Shown here: in pieces, positions 1-8,589 of the stretch | Layout: each line of letters starts with the position of its first letter | Numbering within the stretch: the first letter of the stretch is position 1 | From: Oceanobacillus sojae | GTDB lineage: Bacteria; Bacillota; Bacilli; Bacillales; Amphibacillaceae | Length of the DNA stretch: 64,000 nucleotides | Reading direction: 5' to 3' | NCBI RefSeq assembly: GCF_900162665.1 | Contig: NZ_LT727812.1 | Coordinates: 14,174 to 78,173 of the forward strand | Position numbers and translations under genes: made by a program | The notes under the pieces: generated by a model | The model's input: the letters and a program-made list of their open reading frames with translations, nothing else | Told to the model about the DNA's origin: nothing | Databases searched by the model: none

Positions 1-1
1 A

Positions 2-751
2 ACAGCAGGCTCCTTCAAGGATCACTACTCACAGGCGAGGCTTTTCTGGAACAGTATGACACCGGTGGAACGGGAGCATATTATCGGTGCTTACAGCTTT
101 GAACTTGGAAGATGTCTTCATGTACCTGTACGTCAGCAGATGGTTGACCGCTTGGCGAGAGTCAGTAAAGAACTCGCTGAAAAAGTTGCGGTAAAAGTCG
201 GGGTTACGGTACCGGATGTAGAAGAATCCAAGGTTACGAAATCATCACCAGCTGTAAGCTTGATGAATACGAAATTCGTGGCGAAAACGCTAAAAGTAGC
301 TGTATTTCTGGCAGAGGGCTTTCCTGGGAAGGAAGTGGATGCCCTGCTGAAACAGTGGAGAAAAGAAGGGCTGCATGTAGTGATTGTAAGCAACAACCTG
401 GGTGAAGTAAAGAGCAATGAAGGAATGACGTATGATGTCGATCAAAACTTCCTGACAGGATCTCCTCTAAGCTATGAGGGTGCCTACCTGGTCGGCGGAA
501 CCGGAGTGGATAATTATTTCCATCATCAGGCCCGTACCTTTATTATGAATATGTACAATCACTTCAAGCCGATAGGTGCGAGGGAAGAGAGTGCTCACTT
601 AATCAAGGAAATGGGTATAGAAGGGATGCCGGGCGTTGTGATGGATACAGATTCTCAGTTTGGCCAGAAATTTATTGATGCTATGGCAAAGCAGCGCTTT
701 TGGGAGCGCCCAAGTTTTCTTTATAATGTGAAGGGGATTAATGAGAAATAA
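2..751 (+). CDS. katE: Large-subunit catalase, C-terminal part (5' end outside window)
   Basis: The reading frame is open from the window edge, so only the last ~249 residues are present. The first residues (AGSFKDHYSQARLFWNSM, then HIIGAYSFELGRC) match the end of the catalase core of clade 2 heme catalases, which convert hydrogen peroxide to water and oxygen in the cytosol or spore. From about residue 90 the chain continues into a DJ-1/PfpI-like flavodoxin-fold domain (AVFLAEGFPGKEVDALL, then GAYLVGGTGVDNYFHHQ), the C-terminal extension typical of HPII/KatE enzymes and absent from small catalases. Heme-binding residues lie upstream of the window. The symbol is by family resemblance; a KatX-like paralogue cannot be excluded without the N-terminus. 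Confidence 0.88.
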   Translation, partial: TAGSFKDHYSQARLFWNSMTPVEREHIIGAYSFELGRCLHVPVRQQMVDRLARVSKELAEKVAVKVGVTVPDVEESKVTKSSPAVSLMNTKFVAKTLKVAVFLAEGFPGKEVDALLKQWRKEGLHVVIVSNNLGEVKSNEGMTYDVDQNFLTGSPLSYEGAYLVGGTGVDNYFHHQARTFIMNMYNHFKPIGAREESAHLIKEMGIEGMPGVVMDTDSQFGQKFIDAMAKQRFWERPSFLYNVKGINEK

Positions 752-820
752 GTACATCTTTCGTTTCTATTTTATAAATGTTGAAGATGAGATAAAAAAA
801 TCAGTATCTCCTGTCTGAAT

Positions 821-872
821 AAGGGGGCCTGCTAATCAAAGTGAAGTTTACTTGTTTAGGGCCTTCTTTTTT
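821..872 (+). terminator. Terminator after catalase
   Basis: AAGGGGGCC pairs, with two G-U wobbles, with GGGCCTTCTT across a 29-nt loop, and the right arm runs into six T residues. It lies 70 nt after the catalase stop codon. Confidence 0.6.
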
Positions 873-935
873 ATTTACTCTGCCAAGTAACCGGCGATTC
901 GTTTTCAAAAGGTTCCAGTTGATTTTCGTAAGCGC

Positions 936-963
936 TTGACATCAAAGCTGCCCATGGTATACT
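936..963 (+). promoter_or_regulatory. Candidate promoter for the PTS operon
   Basis: TTGACA (936-941) and TATACT (958-963) are separated by 16 bp. The -35 overlaps a degenerate catabolite-response-like stretch around 927-941 (CGTAAGCGCTTGAC). That would fit CcpA repression of a PTS operon, but the match to the cre consensus is poor at its right end. Confidence 0.5.
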
Positions 964-1067
964 AGGTGACATAGAGAGCGCTTTTTATAATCAAATATTT
1001 TATAAATCAAATCTTTATATAAAAACGAAATAATTTAAATATAATTTCTATATGATAGTAACGATTA

Positions 1068-1103
1068 GGATTGTTATAGCATGCTTCTGAGCTACACAAA
1101 ACC
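1068..1103 (+). promoter_or_regulatory. RAT (ribonucleic antiterminator) for BglG/LicT-type protein
   Basis: The sequence begins GGATTGTTATAGC and ends CACAAAACC, matching the LicT/SacY/BglG RAT pattern: conserved GGATTGT at the 5' side, variable apical loop, conserved AAAACC at the 3' side. Its 3' end overlaps the left arm of the terminator at 1098, so folding of the RAT and of the terminator is mutually exclusive. The next gene encodes the cognate antiterminator, so the operon is probably autoregulated by sugar availability. Confidence 0.85.
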
Positions 1104-1140
1104 TATTTACAAATATCTTTATTTGTAAATAGGTTTTTTT
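1098..1140 (+). terminator. Leader terminator controlled by the RAT
   Basis: A perfect 17-bp stem (1098-1114 with 1121-1137), 6-nt loop and a T run. It overlaps the RAT at 1098-1103 and stands 70 nt before the antiterminator gene. Confidence 0.9.
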
Positions 1141-1211
1141 ATATTCTGATATCAATAAAGATACAAATATGTAAATTAATACAATATAGTGCAGGTAAGG
1201 AGGCCAATGAA

Positions 1212-2048
1212 ATGAAAATAAGAAAAATCCTTAACAATAGTGCTGTTATTACAAGAGATAGTAATAATAAAGAGATTATTGTAATGGGAAAAGGGATTGC
1301 TTATAACAAAAAGAATGGTGATTCCATCGATCAGGATAAAGTTTATAAAACGTTTTCCGCTGACTCTCAGACAATTCACAGCCGGATAATTGAGATGATA
1401 GATGAGATTCCGGTAAAATACATTGATTTATCCGAACAGATTATTAATATCGCGAAGGAAAAACTTGAAACTCCTTTAAATGACAGTATTTATATATCTT
1501 TAACGGATCATATTTATACGAGTATTCAAAGATATCATGAAGGGATCCCCTTGAAAAATAAATTACAATGGGAGATCAAACATTTTTATCAAAAGGAGTT
1601 TGAAATTGGACAAGAGGCTGTGATGCTGATAAAAAACGAAACGGGCATTTCGATGCTGGAGGATGAAGCGGGTTTTATTGCTGTCCATATTGTCAGTGCT
1701 GAATTAGATGGAGAGGTGCATAATTCCTATCAAATAACAAATTTTATTCAACAGATTACCCACATCGTTAAATATTATTTTTCCATCGAATTTGATGTGG
1801 AATCGCTCGCATATCATCGTTTTGTTACACATTTAAAGTTTTTTGGTCATCGTATTTTTTTACAAAATAATAAAAAAGAAAATCCGCTTGATAATGATTT
1901 ATTAGAAATTATTAAAGAAAAATATGTGCAGCCTTATCTATGTTCCTTGAAGATAAAAGAATATGTGGAACAAAAATATGATTATATTCTGGATAATGAC
2001 GAACTATTGTATCTAACCATTCATATAGCAAAAATAATAAAGCAATAG
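1212..2048 (+). CDS. BglG/LicT family PRD-containing transcription antiterminator
   Basis: The 278-residue protein has the standard layout: an RNA-binding CAT domain (residues 1-55, beginning MKIRKILNNSAVI, with GKGIAYNKKNGD) followed by two PTS regulation domains. The phosphorylatable histidines are visible: LTDHIYTS and FIAVHIVS in PRD1, VTHLKFFGHRI and LTIHIAK in PRD2. It should bind the RAT at 1068-1103 when the PTS is busy transporting sugar and prevent termination at 1098-1140. AAGGAGG at 1197-1203 supports the start. It is 111 nt upstream of the PTS permease gene and most likely co-transcribed. The exact sugar is not deducible from the protein. Confidence 0.93.
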   Translation: MKIRKILNNSAVITRDSNNKEIIVMGKGIAYNKKNGDSIDQDKVYKTFSADSQTIHSRIIEMIDEIPVKYIDLSEQIINIAKEKLETPLNDSIYISLTDHIYTSIQRYHEGIPLKNKLQWEIKHFYQKEFEIGQEAVMLIKNETGISMLEDEAGFIAVHIVSAELDGEVHNSYQITNFIQQITHIVKYYFSIEFDVESLAYHRFVTHLKFFGHRIFLQNNKKENPLDNDLLEIIKEKYVQPYLCSLKIKEYVEQKYDYILDNDELLYLTIHIAKIIKQ

Positions 2049-2159
2049 CTTCTATAATAACCTTTAAGGCGGTGATTGATGAACGATAGCTCTGACAGAG
2101 GATGGTGACATTAAGTTGGCTAAACCTTCATTAATACATTTAAAAATGGAGGAGAAAAC

Positions 2160-4013
2160 ATGAAAAATGAAAAATTAGTAAATCAAATTATAAAGGCAGT
2201 AGGGGGAAAGAACAATATAAATAATGTCGTTCATTGTGCTACCCGTTTACGGTTTACTTTGAAGGACGATTCCAAAGCGGATGATGAAGAAATCAAATCC
2301 ATAAAAGAAGTATTGTCCCTTGTGAAAAAAGGAGGGCAATACCAATTAGTTATTGGGAATAATGTGGATCGTGTCTATAATGATTTAGCAAAAGTAATTG
2401 GTATCGGTTCGGGTGACAATGGCAAGAAAAATGATGACAGGTCCGTCTTTGATAAAGTTATCGGCACGATTACTGGATCGATAGCGCCAATAATTCCGTT
2501 ACTTGCCGGCTGTGGTATGGGAAAAGTATTATTGCTTGTACTAACGATGCTTGGCTGGTTAACAACAGAATCGGATACGTATATTGTCTTAAACTTAATG
2601 TTTGATACAGGGTTCTACTTCATGCCCGCATTTATCGGCTTTTCTGCGGCTAAAATTTTTGGAGCCAACCAGTACTTAGGTGCGTTTCTTGGTCTGGTGA
2701 TGGTGCATCCTGATTGGATGGCTTTAGTGTCAGAAGGAGATCCTGTTACATTTTTAGGTATTGGTGTTTCCTTAGTTAAATATTCAGCAACATTGGTTCC
2801 GGCCCTGCTTGCTGTATGGATTATGTCTTATGTAGAACGATTTGTTAAAAAAATAGTGCCTGAGATGATTAAAGTATTCGCAGAACCGTTGCTGGTAGCT
2901 TTAATCAGCGTACCTTTAGCGCTAATTATTGTCGGTCCAATCGGCGATTTCATTTCTTCTTTAATTGCCCAAGGAAGCATGTTTGTTTATAATCATGGCG
3001 GCTTTATTGCCATTCCATTATTGGCAATGGTATATCCCTGGTTAGTGTCTATCGGTATTCATAAGGCATTAAGTCCAATTAGTATTGATCTTGTAGCGAC
3101 CAGAGGATTCGACCCGATTATTCGTGTTGTTGCCCTTTGTTCCAATATGGCCCAGGCTTCTGCTTCCCTTGCCGTATCCATTAAAAGTAAAAATACTCAA
3201 TTGAAATCTTTGGCGTTTTCTTCAAGTATGGCGGCTTTCTTAGGCGGAATTACAGAGCCTGCTTTATATGGGGTTAACCTAAAATTGAAAAAGCCTATGT
3301 ATGCATGTATGATCGGCGGCGCAGTGGCAGGGTTGTTTGCAGGTATAATGAAACTGAAAGCTTTTATTTATGTTACCCCGGGTCTTTTAAGTTTACCTAT
3401 GTGGATTTCAGAAGAGGAAAACAATATTCTGCTGGCTATTTTCACACTGATTATATCAGCAGTTGTAACATTCATAGCAACTTTCATTATTGGGTTTGAC
3501 GATCCGGAAGAAGAAAAATCCCAAGAAACAAATACAGTTAAAAATGAAGAAACTTCTAAAAAACATACCAAATTAAAAAGTCCTTTAAATGGTGAATTGA
3601 TTCCATTGGAAAATGTTAATGATGAGACTTTTTCCAGCGGTATTATGGGAAAAGGCATTGGAATTAAACCGGAAAACGGGAAATTATATGCCCCTTGTGA
3701 TGGTGTAGTAAGTGCAGCATTCAGCAGCGGCCATGCCGTTGGTTTAACTACGGATGATGGCATAGAGATACTGGTTCATATAGGAATAGACACCGTTTCG
3801 TTGGAAGGGAAGTATTTCCATTCATCTGTTGAAAAAGGACAGGCTGTAAAAGAAGGAGACTTACTTGTAGAATTCGATATAGACCAAATAGAGAAGGCTG
3901 GATATGAAACAACAACGATTGTCATTATTACAAATAGCGATGATTATTTAGATGTTGTTCCTGTAAATAAAAAGCATGTCAAAGCAGCAGATGATTTATT
4001 AGCGATTATTTGA
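2160..4013 (+). CDS. PTS beta-glucoside-type EIIBCA permease
   Basis: A 617-residue fused permease in the order IIB-IIC-IIA. The IIB domain (1-90) carries the phosphocysteine C26 in VVHCATRLRF. The IIC domain (about 105-450) has around ten hydrophobic segments, including the GITEPALYG signature. The IIA domain (about 483-617) carries the phosphohistidine H540 in ILVHIGIDT. This is the BglP/BglF layout, which imports and phosphorylates aryl-beta-glucosides or related sugars at the membrane, taking phosphate from HPr. Control is probably by the upstream antiterminator. No phospho-beta-glucosidase gene follows, which is unusual, so the real substrate is uncertain (trehalose- and sucrose-type EIIs are related). 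Confidence 0.92.
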   Translation: MKNEKLVNQIIKAVGGKNNINNVVHCATRLRFTLKDDSKADDEEIKSIKEVLSLVKKGGQYQLVIGNNVDRVYNDLAKVIGIGSGDNGKKNDDRSVFDKVIGTITGSIAPIIPLLAGCGMGKVLLLVLTMLGWLTTESDTYIVLNLMFDTGFYFMPAFIGFSAAKIFGANQYLGAFLGLVMVHPDWMALVSEGDPVTFLGIGVSLVKYSATLVPALLAVWIMSYVERFVKKIVPEMIKVFAEPLLVALISVPLALIIVGPIGDFISSLIAQGSMFVYNHGGFIAIPLLAMVYPWLVSIGIHKALSPISIDLVATRGFDPIIRVVALCSNMAQASASLAVSIKSKNTQLKSLAFSSSMAAFLGGITEPALYGVNLKLKKPMYACMIGGAVAGLFAGIMKLKAFIYVTPGLLSLPMWISEEENNILLAIFTLIISAVVTFIATFIIGFDDPEEEKSQETNTVKNEETSKKHTKLKSPLNGELIPLENVNDETFSSGIMGKGIGIKPENGKLYAPCDGVVSAAFSSGHAVGLTTDDGIEILVHIGIDTVSLEGKYFHSSVEKGQAVKEGDLLVEFDIDQIEKAGYETTTIVIITNSDDYLDVVPVNKKHVKAADDLLAII

Positions 4014-4028
4014 AAGGGGAAGAGTTAA

Positions 4029-4850
4029 ATGATTTATGCAGATTTACACGTTCATACCAACCATAGTGATGGTGTATGTGAAATAAAGGACGTTTTAGAT
4101 AGAGCAAAGGAAAAAAATATAAAAGCGCTTGCTATCACTGACCACGATACTGTCGATCATTGGGCGGAGGTTAAGCAATATTCTGAGGAATTGGGCATAG
4201 AGCCGATTCGCGGGGTGGAAATGAGCTGCTATGATTTCGATGTTTATAAAAAGGTGCATGTGCTTGGCCTATGGATTGAAAAAACGAATCATATCGAAAA
4301 ACTGTGTACAAAAACCTTACAGGCACGCGATAATTATCATAAAGAACTCATCGAAGAGCTGAAACAGAAAAATTACTATATTACCTATGCAGATGCCAAA
4401 AAATATTCTAAATATAATATTGTTTTTAAAATGCATCTTTACCAGGCTTTAAAGGAAAAATATCCGGATGATATGAACCCTGAAAAATATAAACAGTTAT
4501 TTGCTTCCAAAACCTCTATTGAAACAGATATGAAAATGGAATATATAGATGTTAAAGAAGGCATTGAAGCCATTCAAAAAGATGGTGGTATTGCAGTGCT
4601 GGCTCATCCTTGTGTATACGATAATTATGATGAAATTGAAAAATATGTGAATTTTGGGTTGCAGGGAATAGAAATTAATCATTCAAAAATGAAAGCAATT
4701 GATTATAAATTGACAGAAGAATTTGCTTCTAAATTTAATTTGTATCGAAGCGGCGGAAGTGATTTTCACGATCCGGAATTGCTTCAGTTTGGCAATAATG
4801 GCTTAACGGAAGAGCAGTTCATAGAACTGAAGCGTAATGCCGGACATTAA
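4029..4850 (+). CDS. PHP domain metal-dependent phosphoesterase
   Basis: The 273-residue protein starts with the PHP metal motif DLHVHTNHSDG and continues with AITDHDTVDHW, the acidic EMSC site, VLAHP and a C-terminal GGSDFHDP, so the full set of metal ligands is present. Such proteins hydrolyse phosphoesters, for example nucleoside 3',5'-bisphosphates or 5' ends of RNA (YciV/RNase AM group). It begins 15 nt after the PTS gene with ribosome site AAGGGGAAGAG, so it is in the sugar operon. Its place where a sugar-phosphate hydrolase is normally found suggests it acts on a transported phosphorylated compound, but that is inference. Confidence 0.85.
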   Translation: MIYADLHVHTNHSDGVCEIKDVLDRAKEKNIKALAITDHDTVDHWAEVKQYSEELGIEPIRGVEMSCYDFDVYKKVHVLGLWIEKTNHIEKLCTKTLQARDNYHKELIEELKQKNYYITYADAKKYSKYNIVFKMHLYQALKEKYPDDMNPEKYKQLFASKTSIETDMKMEYIDVKEGIEAIQKDGGIAVLAHPCVYDNYDEIEKYVNFGLQGIEINHSKMKAIDYKLTEEFASKFNLYRSGGSDFHDPELLQFGNNGLTEEQFIELKRNAGH

Positions 4851-4874
4851 ATAAATTTAATGAATCAATTAATG

Positions 4875-4908
4875 TAGCACGTACTCTAAATAAACCGAGT
4901 ACGTGCTA
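4875..4908 (+). terminator. Hairpin after the PTS operon
   Basis: TAGCACGTACTC and GAGTACGTGCTA form a perfect 12-bp stem with a 10-nt loop, 24 nt after the PHP gene. There is no T run, so it may act as a weak terminator or RNA 3'-end protector. Confidence 0.5.
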
Positions 4909-5106
4909 ATTATTTATGGAGAAGATGCTTCCAGTTATTTATTTCAAAATATATCTGTAGAATATAAAAGATCCGAAATAAGTAGAGCAGAAGTAATTAT
5001 TATTTAATTAAGTGAAGTTTATAGGTAGAAATGATAAAATATAAAGAAGATTTCACTTATTTAAGAAAGCCATTTGTAGATGGAAAAACGTGAAGGAGCT
5101 GCATTC

Positions 5107-6465
5107 ATGGTTAAGAAATTTGCTAATTCAATTGAAACAGTTGAAAATCTAATGGAATCTAATGAGATTACTCCTATTGAAGTGATTGAGGAATTCTATG
5201 CTCGCATTTTAAAATTAGAGCCCACTATTAAAGCCTTTGCGCATTTAAGAAGTAAAGATGATGTTATCCAAGAGGTAATCTCTAAAATGAATAAAGATAA
5301 CAGTTCTCAACCTTTACTTGGTATATCTTATGCAGTGAAAGATAATGTTCATGTTGATAGTCTTCCGCTCGAAGCTGGTTCTAAAATTTTGAAAGGATAT
5401 ATTTCAGATAAGAACGCTACTATTATTGAAAGATTGAATAAAGCTGGAGCGATTATGATTGGGAAAGCGGCGATGGCAGAATTTGCCAGTGGTGGCGGCG
5501 CACCAAAGACGAAAAATCCGTGGAATTTTGCTCATACTCCCGGTGGGTCTAGTATGGGGTCAGCTTCTGCCTTGTCTTCTGATATGTTGATGTTCTCAAT
5601 CGGAACTCAGACATCTGGATCAGTTATAAGACCTGCTTCGTATAATGGACTAACAGCTCTTAAACCTACATTTGGACAAATAAGTAAAGCAGGAATTATA
5701 CCAGCGAGCTGGAGTGTAGATGGTGTTGGTATCTTTACAAAGAATGTTAAAGACCTTAAATATGTCTATAACGAAATTGCAGGCTTTGATATTAAAGACC
5801 ACTGTACTTACTCCTATAAAGATAAAATACTATATTTAACTGATGGTGATTTATCAAAACGATTTAAGATTGGAATTATAAGTGATGACTATTTTATAGC
5901 GACTGATGAAGTGATGACAGCCTTTACTGAAGCAGTACATTTGTTAGAAAGTCAAGGACATTCAATTACTGCAACTTCTATGCCTGCTTCATTTGAACAA
6001 GCAAATATAGCTCATGGGATTGTTGTAGATTCTGAAACAGCTTCTTATCACGCTTCATACTTCGACGAGAAAAAAGACTTATTTAGTTCAGAGTTAAGAT
6101 TTGATATTGAACAGGGTCTTTCATATTCTGCTGTTGATTATCTACAAGCACAAGAAACAAGATGGAAATATAAGTGTGCGTTCAAAAAAGTCTTTGATAA
6201 GGTTGATTTGCTTATTACACCAGCTACAACGGAAACTGCTCCAAAGGGTCTAGAGAAAACGGGCTCTCCTAAATTCAATAAGCCTTTCTCTAACGCTGGA
6301 CTTCCAGTATTAACTTTACCGATTGGATTTTCTGATGAAACAGATTTACCAATAGGTATTCAAATTATCGCAAATTATGATTGTGAGCAGTCACTCGTTG
6401 ATTTAGGCGAACAACTTCAAACAGAGTTTGATTATCAAAATCAGTCTCCTAATTTAAATGAATAG
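5107..6465 (+). CDS. Amidase signature family hydrolase (GatA-like)
   Basis: Amidase signature enzymes hydrolyse carboxamides through a Ser-cisSer-Lys triad. From this start the triad is K78 (YAVKDN), S148 (PGGSSMGS) and S172 (SGSVIRPA). At 452 residues it is near the normal family length. The frame extends upstream to an ATG at 5080, but GAAGGAG at 5092-5098 is correctly placed only for 5107. There is no gatC or gatB next to it, so it is more likely a stand-alone amidase than the Glu-tRNA amidotransferase subunit. It is monocistronic between two hairpins. The substrate cannot be read from the sequence. Confidence 0.88.
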   Translation: MVKKFANSIETVENLMESNEITPIEVIEEFYARILKLEPTIKAFAHLRSKDDVIQEVISKMNKDNSSQPLLGISYAVKDNVHVDSLPLEAGSKILKGYISDKNATIIERLNKAGAIMIGKAAMAEFASGGGAPKTKNPWNFAHTPGGSSMGSASALSSDMLMFSIGTQTSGSVIRPASYNGLTALKPTFGQISKAGIIPASWSVDGVGIFTKNVKDLKYVYNEIAGFDIKDHCTYSYKDKILYLTDGDLSKRFKIGIISDDYFIATDEVMTAFTEAVHLLESQGHSITATSMPASFEQANIAHGIVVDSETASYHASYFDEKKDLFSSELRFDIEQGLSYSAVDYLQAQETRWKYKCAFKKVFDKVDLLITPATTETAPKGLEKTGSPKFNKPFSNAGLPVLTLPIGFSDETDLPIGIQIIANYDCEQSLVDLGEQLQTEFDYQNQSPNLNE

Positions 6466-6497
6466 ACTTATACTATAAAAACCGAATAGTTATACAT

Positions 6498-6530
6498 ATA
6501 GACACTTTAAAATGAGATGTCTATTTTTTT
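6498..6530 (+). terminator. Terminator after amidase
   Basis: ATAGACA (6498-6504) pairs with TGTCTAT (6518-6524), followed by a run of seven T. Confidence 0.7.
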
Positions 6531-6849
6531 GTCTTTGATAAAAAATGTGAAAGTCAAATTCATAGTAGATAAGAAAGTTGCGAAGAGTTTAGCTAAGGAA
6601 CTGGGAAAAAGCGCAGAATTTCATGAGCTTTTGAGAATGTAAGGGACAGGAAAATCTGACTAGAGTTTGAATATTTGCAGAGTGAACTCTATGGTCCTTT
6701 TTAAACAGTAGATACTCCATTTTATCAGAACTAGTCCAGTTACCTTGTATTTGTCTAAGATGCATATAGAAAGAAACGCATGAGAAAGTATTAACGTATG
6801 AGCCTTGTAAGGGAGGCGTGGCTAGAAATAATGACACGCCTATTGGTCC
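6531..6849. other. Non-coding spacer with a small hairpin
   Basis: No convincing gene was found here. AGGCGTG (6814-6820) and CACGCCT (6835-6841) form a hairpin just beyond the end of the minus-strand DUF3307 gene and may end its transcript, although no T run follows on that strand. Confidence 0.4.
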
Positions 6850-7725
6850 TTACATAAGAACCCTCTGCACAACAAGCCCAAGTACCAGCCCTAAGAAAAT
6901 AGAAGACAACGTACCTAGCAGGAAGTACTCCGCCCAGTTTCGATCATCTAACTGTTTGAACCGCGCAATGGATTTGGCTGCAATAATAAAAGCAATTGAC
7001 GGATACGCACCAACCGCTGTTAATATAATCACTAGTAATCTTTCCAGATAGCCGATAAGTTTTCCGTGCGAACGAAGCGGGGTAGAGTAGGTAAAATAAT
7101 GATATTCCTCTGTAAAACGATTATCTGCTCCCGCGTGAATTTTTTCCTTTCCGGCAGCGATTTGATTTTTTAATGTCAGCTCGCCTTCAAAATTAGCAAA
7201 TTCAGAAGGCAGGGAGCCGATGATAAATTTTACGATATGCCCGCTGACGCTTGTGGCTAAAATATAAATGATAATCATAAATAATACGGTATGGAATGGA
7301 TTTAAACTGCTTGTTCCATGCAACAAATCAAAGAGCTCCGCTGTCATTTCTACAGCTGTCATATGAAAGAAAAGGATACAAGCTATGAGTATCATGATGA
7401 TATGCAAGACTTGATCTGATAGAAAGTATCCAAGTCTTTTTATATTATCCGTTGGGCTTTTGGGAATGGAATCTACTAATTTTATTTTTAACAAATCAAT
7501 CACAAGATGCGTGAGGATAATAAAGGCAAAGGGCAGGATAAAATAGTAGATTATATGTTGAAATTCATATTGGTATCCCCATATTATCACCAGCGCAATG
7601 CCTGTTGTCACCAGATGATGAAGTAAGTGTTTTTTCAAATGTTTTATTTTATTTTGCACCATCTGATCTGTTTGCAGCCAAAAATCAGCAATCAGATGCG
7701 CAAGTAACAGCAATAATATAGTCAT
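6850..7725 (-). CDS. DUF3307 family integral membrane protein
   Basis: The 291-residue protein begins LLLLLAHLIADFWLQTDQMV, the hallmark of the DUF3307 N-terminal membrane domain. About seven hydrophobic segments follow, with a polar stretch near residues 190-215. It overlaps the upstream SatD-like gene by 4 nt (ATGA type), indicating translational coupling. The start has a good AAAGGAG site. The biochemical function is unknown. The pairing suggests a membrane partner or effector for the SatD-like protein. Confidence 0.85.
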   Translation of the reverse strand: MTILLLLLAHLIADFWLQTDQMVQNKIKHLKKHLLHHLVTTGIALVIIWGYQYEFQHIIYYFILPFAFIILTHLVIDLLKIKLVDSIPKSPTDNIKRLGYFLSDQVLHIIMILIACILFFHMTAVEMTAELFDLLHGTSSLNPFHTVLFMIIIYILATSVSGHIVKFIIGSLPSEFANFEGELTLKNQIAAGKEKIHAGADNRFTEEYHYFTYSTPLRSHGKLIGYLERLLVIILTAVGAYPSIAFIIAAKSIARFKQLDDRNWAEYFLLGTLSSIFLGLVLGLVVQRVLM

Positions 7726-8498
7726 GACAAACTCCTTTCTTCAGGAAAATAATCATTTAGATGCGTCCTTATATTTTGTCTGATATTTTCCTGCAGTTTA
7801 TCCGTCTGAACCTGCCAATCTTGTACACCTAATGAATCCAGCACCTTTACAATGTTATAAAAAGCATTCAAAATAAGATGCGTTTTTCCTTGTTTCATAT
7901 GATGGGATATCGTAGCTGTTGTTCTTCCAAGGTATTCACTTACTTTATTCTGCTGGCCGAGAATGAAATATAAAGAACAGACGAGAGATTGTATTTCGGT
8001 TTGTTCATTTATTTGCTCCTGCTTTAAAGTTAAACTGGTATTTATTAGAGTCTCGAACTGCTTGCTGAAAACAGTAAAGCCCTGCTTATCTGATAAATGA
8101 GGTAATTTAAAGTGAAATAGTAATCTATTCGATTGTTTTTTCAGATAGTTATTGGCTTCTCTTGCCTGCTTCATTAACGGATGAATCCAGGTTTCTATAT
8201 TTATTTTGCTGATATCCTCCTGAATATCCCCAAATGCTAAGCCGAAATAGGGCTTATGATCAGGGTACCGCCAAATACGGCTTAGATAGAAAGCAAGAGT
8301 ATAAGCCGAAGCATAACCGCTGCTTACAACTACCAATTCATCGCCGGCGCGGTGGCTGACCTTTGTGACAACAGTATTCTCTGTCCATTCAGTAATGTAG
8401 TTTTTTAATTGCTCCAGGTATTCGCTTAAGTCATTTCCGATATTTTCTTTTGATGAATTACTTATATCCATAATGAAGATGGAGGCTTCATTTGCCAT
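7722..8498 (-). CDS. SatD-like protein with nucleotide-cyclase-like N-terminus and C-terminal HTH
   Basis: The 258-residue protein has two visible parts. Residues 1-130 contain FIMDISNSS, then HRAGDELVVVS, then YFGLAFGDI, an order that recalls class III cyclase/GGDEF-type palm domains (first metal aspartate, GDE motif, glycine-rich strand). Residues 175-225 contain a helix-turn-helix-like segment (VSEYLGRTTATISHHM), similar to sigma region 4 or SatD-type HTH. It is translationally coupled to the DUF3307 gene. GGAAGGAG supports the start. Catalysis is not established: the cyclase resemblance is by eye and may be purely structural. SatD was first described in streptococci in acid tolerance and secretion. 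Confidence 0.65.
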   Translation of the reverse strand: MANEASIFIMDISNSSKENIGNDLSEYLEQLKNYITEWTENTVVTKVSHRAGDELVVVSSGYASAYTLAFYLSRIWRYPDHKPYFGLAFGDIQEDISKINIETWIHPLMKQAREANNYLKKQSNRLLFHFKLPHLSDKQGFTVFSKQFETLINTSLTLKQEQINEQTEIQSLVCSLYFILGQQNKVSEYLGRTTATISHHMKQGKTHLILNAFYNIVKVLDSLGVQDWQVQTDKLQENIRQNIRTHLNDYFPEERSLS

Positions 8499-8533
8499 GA
8501 AGAAACAGCTCCTTCCTTATCGAATGTAAAATG

Positions 8534-8586
8534 AAGTTTGATTATATAATCGAATATAACAAAGGTTAGATGATATAGTCAAACTT
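8534..8586 (-). promoter_or_regulatory. Promoter and dyad operator of the SatD-like/DUF3307 operon
   Basis: On the minus strand TTGACT (8582-8577) and TTATAT (8559-8554) are 17 bp apart. A 14-bp inverted repeat (8534-8547 and 8573-8586, one mismatch) brackets this promoter, and a perfect 12-bp palindrome GATTATATAATC sits at 8540-8551. The arrangement suggests a repressor site, possibly for the HTH of the SatD-like protein itself. Confidence 0.55.
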
Positions 8587-8589
8587 TAT

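Noticed and set aside
927-941. Catabolite-response (cre) site upstream of the PTS operon
   Set aside because: The stretch matches the left part of the consensus but not its 3' end, so it is mentioned only as a possibility in the promoter entry.
5107-6465. Amidase as GatA of the Glu-tRNA amidotransferase
   Set aside because: No gatC or gatB next to it, and GatA-specific regions are not apparent; a stand-alone amidase is more likely.
6589-7051. Short frames of 77-82 codons after the amidase gene and over the DUF3307 end
   Set aside because: No ribosome sites; low-complexity composition; one is antisense to the DUF3307 gene.
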